Part shown: piece by piece, positions 62,613 to 64,000 of the stretch | How positions within the stretch are numbered: the stretch's first letter is position 1 | Layout of the letters: every line of letters starts with the position of its first letter | Source of the DNA: Bacillota bacterium | GTDB lineage: Bacteria; Bacillota; Clostridia; Lachnospirales; Lachnospiraceae | Length of the DNA stretch: 64,000 nt | Direction: 5' to 3' | Assembly (NCBI GenBank): GCA_023410575.1 | Contig: JAEYPP010000025.1 | Coordinates: 1-64,000 of the forward strand | Notes under the pieces: generated by a model | What the model was told of the DNA's origin: nothing | The model's database searches: none | What the model saw: the letters and a program-made list of their open reading frames with translations, nothing else | Translations under genes and position numbers: made by a program

Positions 62613-63917
62613 TTAATATATACCTCCTGTTCTCAGTGACATAATAATATCATTTGTTGCTTTAGGATGCATGCCAACTTCCTTTTTCCTTAATATTGAC
62701 CTATTAACTTCAGGTCCCTTAAATCTATTTATTGCTGCACTTGGAAGTTCAGTTAATGAATGACTACTAACATCTGCATTTTTAATGACTTCAAGTGCTA
62801 AAACTCCAACTTCACGTTTTAATAACTTCATTATATATCCATTCCTACCGTTTTTACTACCATTATAAACCTGTATTACATTTTTAAGCTCTAATACTTT
62901 ATAATCTTCTCCTATAGCATTTACAGGTCCTACTGGCATCCCATTAATTAAATTTGTCATTAATGCTTCAATCATTCTAATTTGTCCTCTTTGGTATGTG
63001 CTTCTAGTCATTCCATAGGTTAATGAGCTAACGAACATTTTTGCCAAATCAAAGGCATCATCAACCATACTATATTTCGAAAAAGCTGCAGGCTTCGTTA
63101 TATAAGCTACTTCCTCTTTTGAGTTACTTACAATACTAATATCAAAAATTCCAACACTTGATAATTTATTAAAGAGATCTTCGCCTAATATTTTTTTTGC
63201 CTCTTGAATAGGCACACATGCATTATTATCTAAATACTGATTCATTTCCGTTAGTTTTCCTGCTTCACCATGAGAAAGAGACGTAAGTACTGCATTTATC
63301 TTACGTATATTATCTCTTTTAAAAAGATTTCCATTAAACAATAAATCTTTTTCACCATCAATAATTTCTCTTTCCACAAACCCACATTCTAATGATAAAT
63401 CAAATAACATTTTTGTATCATCATGTGCAATTCTATATTTATCACTTAACATTTCACTCATAGCCTTTACCGTTTTAGGTTGCATAGATGCTTCTTCACA
63501 TAACTCTATTGCTGCATCTTCCAAACTAGTAGGATTTAAGCTGTCAAAAATATTAGCTGTATGCTGTAAACATGATTTTGATGTAACTCCTAGTATATCA
63601 ACTCCCGATTTTCCTATATCAATAAGCCCTTGGTCTTTCAGTTTTCTTAATATCTCTTGTATCTCAATTTTTTTTATTCCTGCTGCTTTTGCTAAAGCAT
63701 CTAATCTACTATTGTCTACTACTGCTTGATTATCTTGAGTTATTGCTGATAGCAATACTCCACACTTTCCAGCAATGACAGTATTATCAAAAGCTGATGT
63801 TTCAGTTACCTTATCAAGTTTGGCCACTTGGTAAATCAGCCAAGCACCTTTTACACTATTATCCACGTTTAAGTTCCCTCCGTAATATTCATTCCAATAA
63901 TATCTATATTTCACCAT
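62613..63917 (-). CDS. Winged-helix-like partner protein of unknown function
   Basis: I do not recognise this 434-residue protein. Residues 40-110 (ALAKAAGIKKIEIQEILRKLKDQGLIDIG) look like a winged-helix DNA-binding domain, and a second similar stretch lies around residues 225-275 (VPIQEAKKILGEDLFNKLSSVGIF). The C-terminus ends KATNDIIMSLRTGGIY. It immediately precedes the nuclease gene, with no gap between stop and start, so the two products probably work together. It could be the specificity or sensor part of the pair. Confidence 0.55.
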   Translation of the reverse strand: MVKYRYYWNEYYGGNLNVDNSVKGAWLIYQVAKLDKVTETSAFDNTVIAGKCGVLLSAITQDNQAVVDNSRLDALAKAAGIKKIEIQEILRKLKDQGLIDIGKSGVDILGVTSKSCLQHTANIFDSLNPTSLEDAAIELCEEASMQPKTVKAMSEMLSDKYRIAHDDTKMLFDLSLECGFVEREIIDGEKDLLFNGNLFKRDNIRKINAVLTSLSHGEAGKLTEMNQYLDNNACVPIQEAKKILGEDLFNKLSSVGIFDISIVSNSKEEVAYITKPAAFSKYSMVDDAFDLAKMFVSSLTYGMTRSTYQRGQIRMIEALMTNLINGMPVGPVNAIGEDYKVLELKNVIQVYNGSKNGRNGYIMKLLKREVGVLALEVIKNADVSSHSLTELPSAAINRFKGPEVNRSILRKKEVGMHPKATNDIIMSLRTGGIY

Positions 63918-64000
63918 ATACTTCTATATTTTATCATAATTTTATATTTTCTTCCAGTTATATATTTAATTGCGGTGAGTTGTAACACGAGACTCATTTT

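Noticed and set aside
1..64000. tRNA and rRNA genes
   Set aside because: I looked for acceptor-stem/CCA patterns and conserved rRNA segments in the gaps and saw none; a covariance-model scan would be needed to be sure.

Overview
The window reads as a piece of chromosome from a low-GC, endospore-forming anaerobe of the class Clostridia, most like the Lachnospiraceae (Clostridium/Lachnoclostridium phytofermentans type). The evidence is gene content: spo0A, spoIVB and a complete spoIIIAA-AH operon, a meso-diaminopimelate type MurE, a PASTA-domain Ser/Thr kinase, an S-layer-homology protein, a rubrerythrin-like protein and AT-rich intergenic DNA. No database search was possible, so the species level is inference.

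Positions 1-45.6 kb are a long housekeeping and sporulation backbone, almost all on the minus strand. Read in the direction of transcription it runs: spoIIIAA-AH (45.6-39.9 kb, forespore feeding-tube channel), asp23-like gene, nusB, xseA, xseB, ispA, dxs, tlyA (38.7-33.5 kb), an inserted membrane-protein/flavodoxin pair (33.0-31.6 kb), nadK, argR, yebC, a giant Ig-like surface protein (28.6-24.8 kb), recN, spoIVB, spo0A, glgA, murE, murF, priA, def, fmt, a membrane metallopeptidase, rsmB, rlmN, PP2C phosphatase, PASTA kinase, rsgA, rpe, a PilZ c-di-GMP receptor, thiN, ychF and lgt. The conserved order tlyA-nadK-argR-recN-spoIVB-spo0A is interrupted only by the flavodoxin pair, yebC and the Ig-like protein.

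From 45.7 to 53.4 kb the content is mixed: a plus-strand aroE and rubrerythrin, then minus-strand genes for a PARG-like macrodomain protein, an Sfp-type phosphopantetheinyl transferase, three small membrane-protein genes (one a truncated DUF4173-like C-terminus) and a PepSY/SLH surface protein.

From 53.4 kb to the end the DNA is accessory: an IS110-family element with a structured leader, a BspA-type leucine-rich lipoprotein gene broken by one amber codon, three copies of a roughly 200-base unit encoding 28-29 residue hydrophobic peptides (type I toxin-like) with self-complementary ends, a frameshifted gene, an IS3 orfA remnant, a PD-(D/E)xK-like nuclease of unknown family, and an abutting two-gene nuclease plus winged-helix-like pair that looks like a candidate defence module.

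Superimposed on this are two dispersed intergenic repeat families. The more striking has a constant core of about 75 bases whose flanking arms differ completely between copies yet are always complementary to each other (1-103, 208-318, 24588-24697, 33350-33462, and a damaged copy at 33216-33282).
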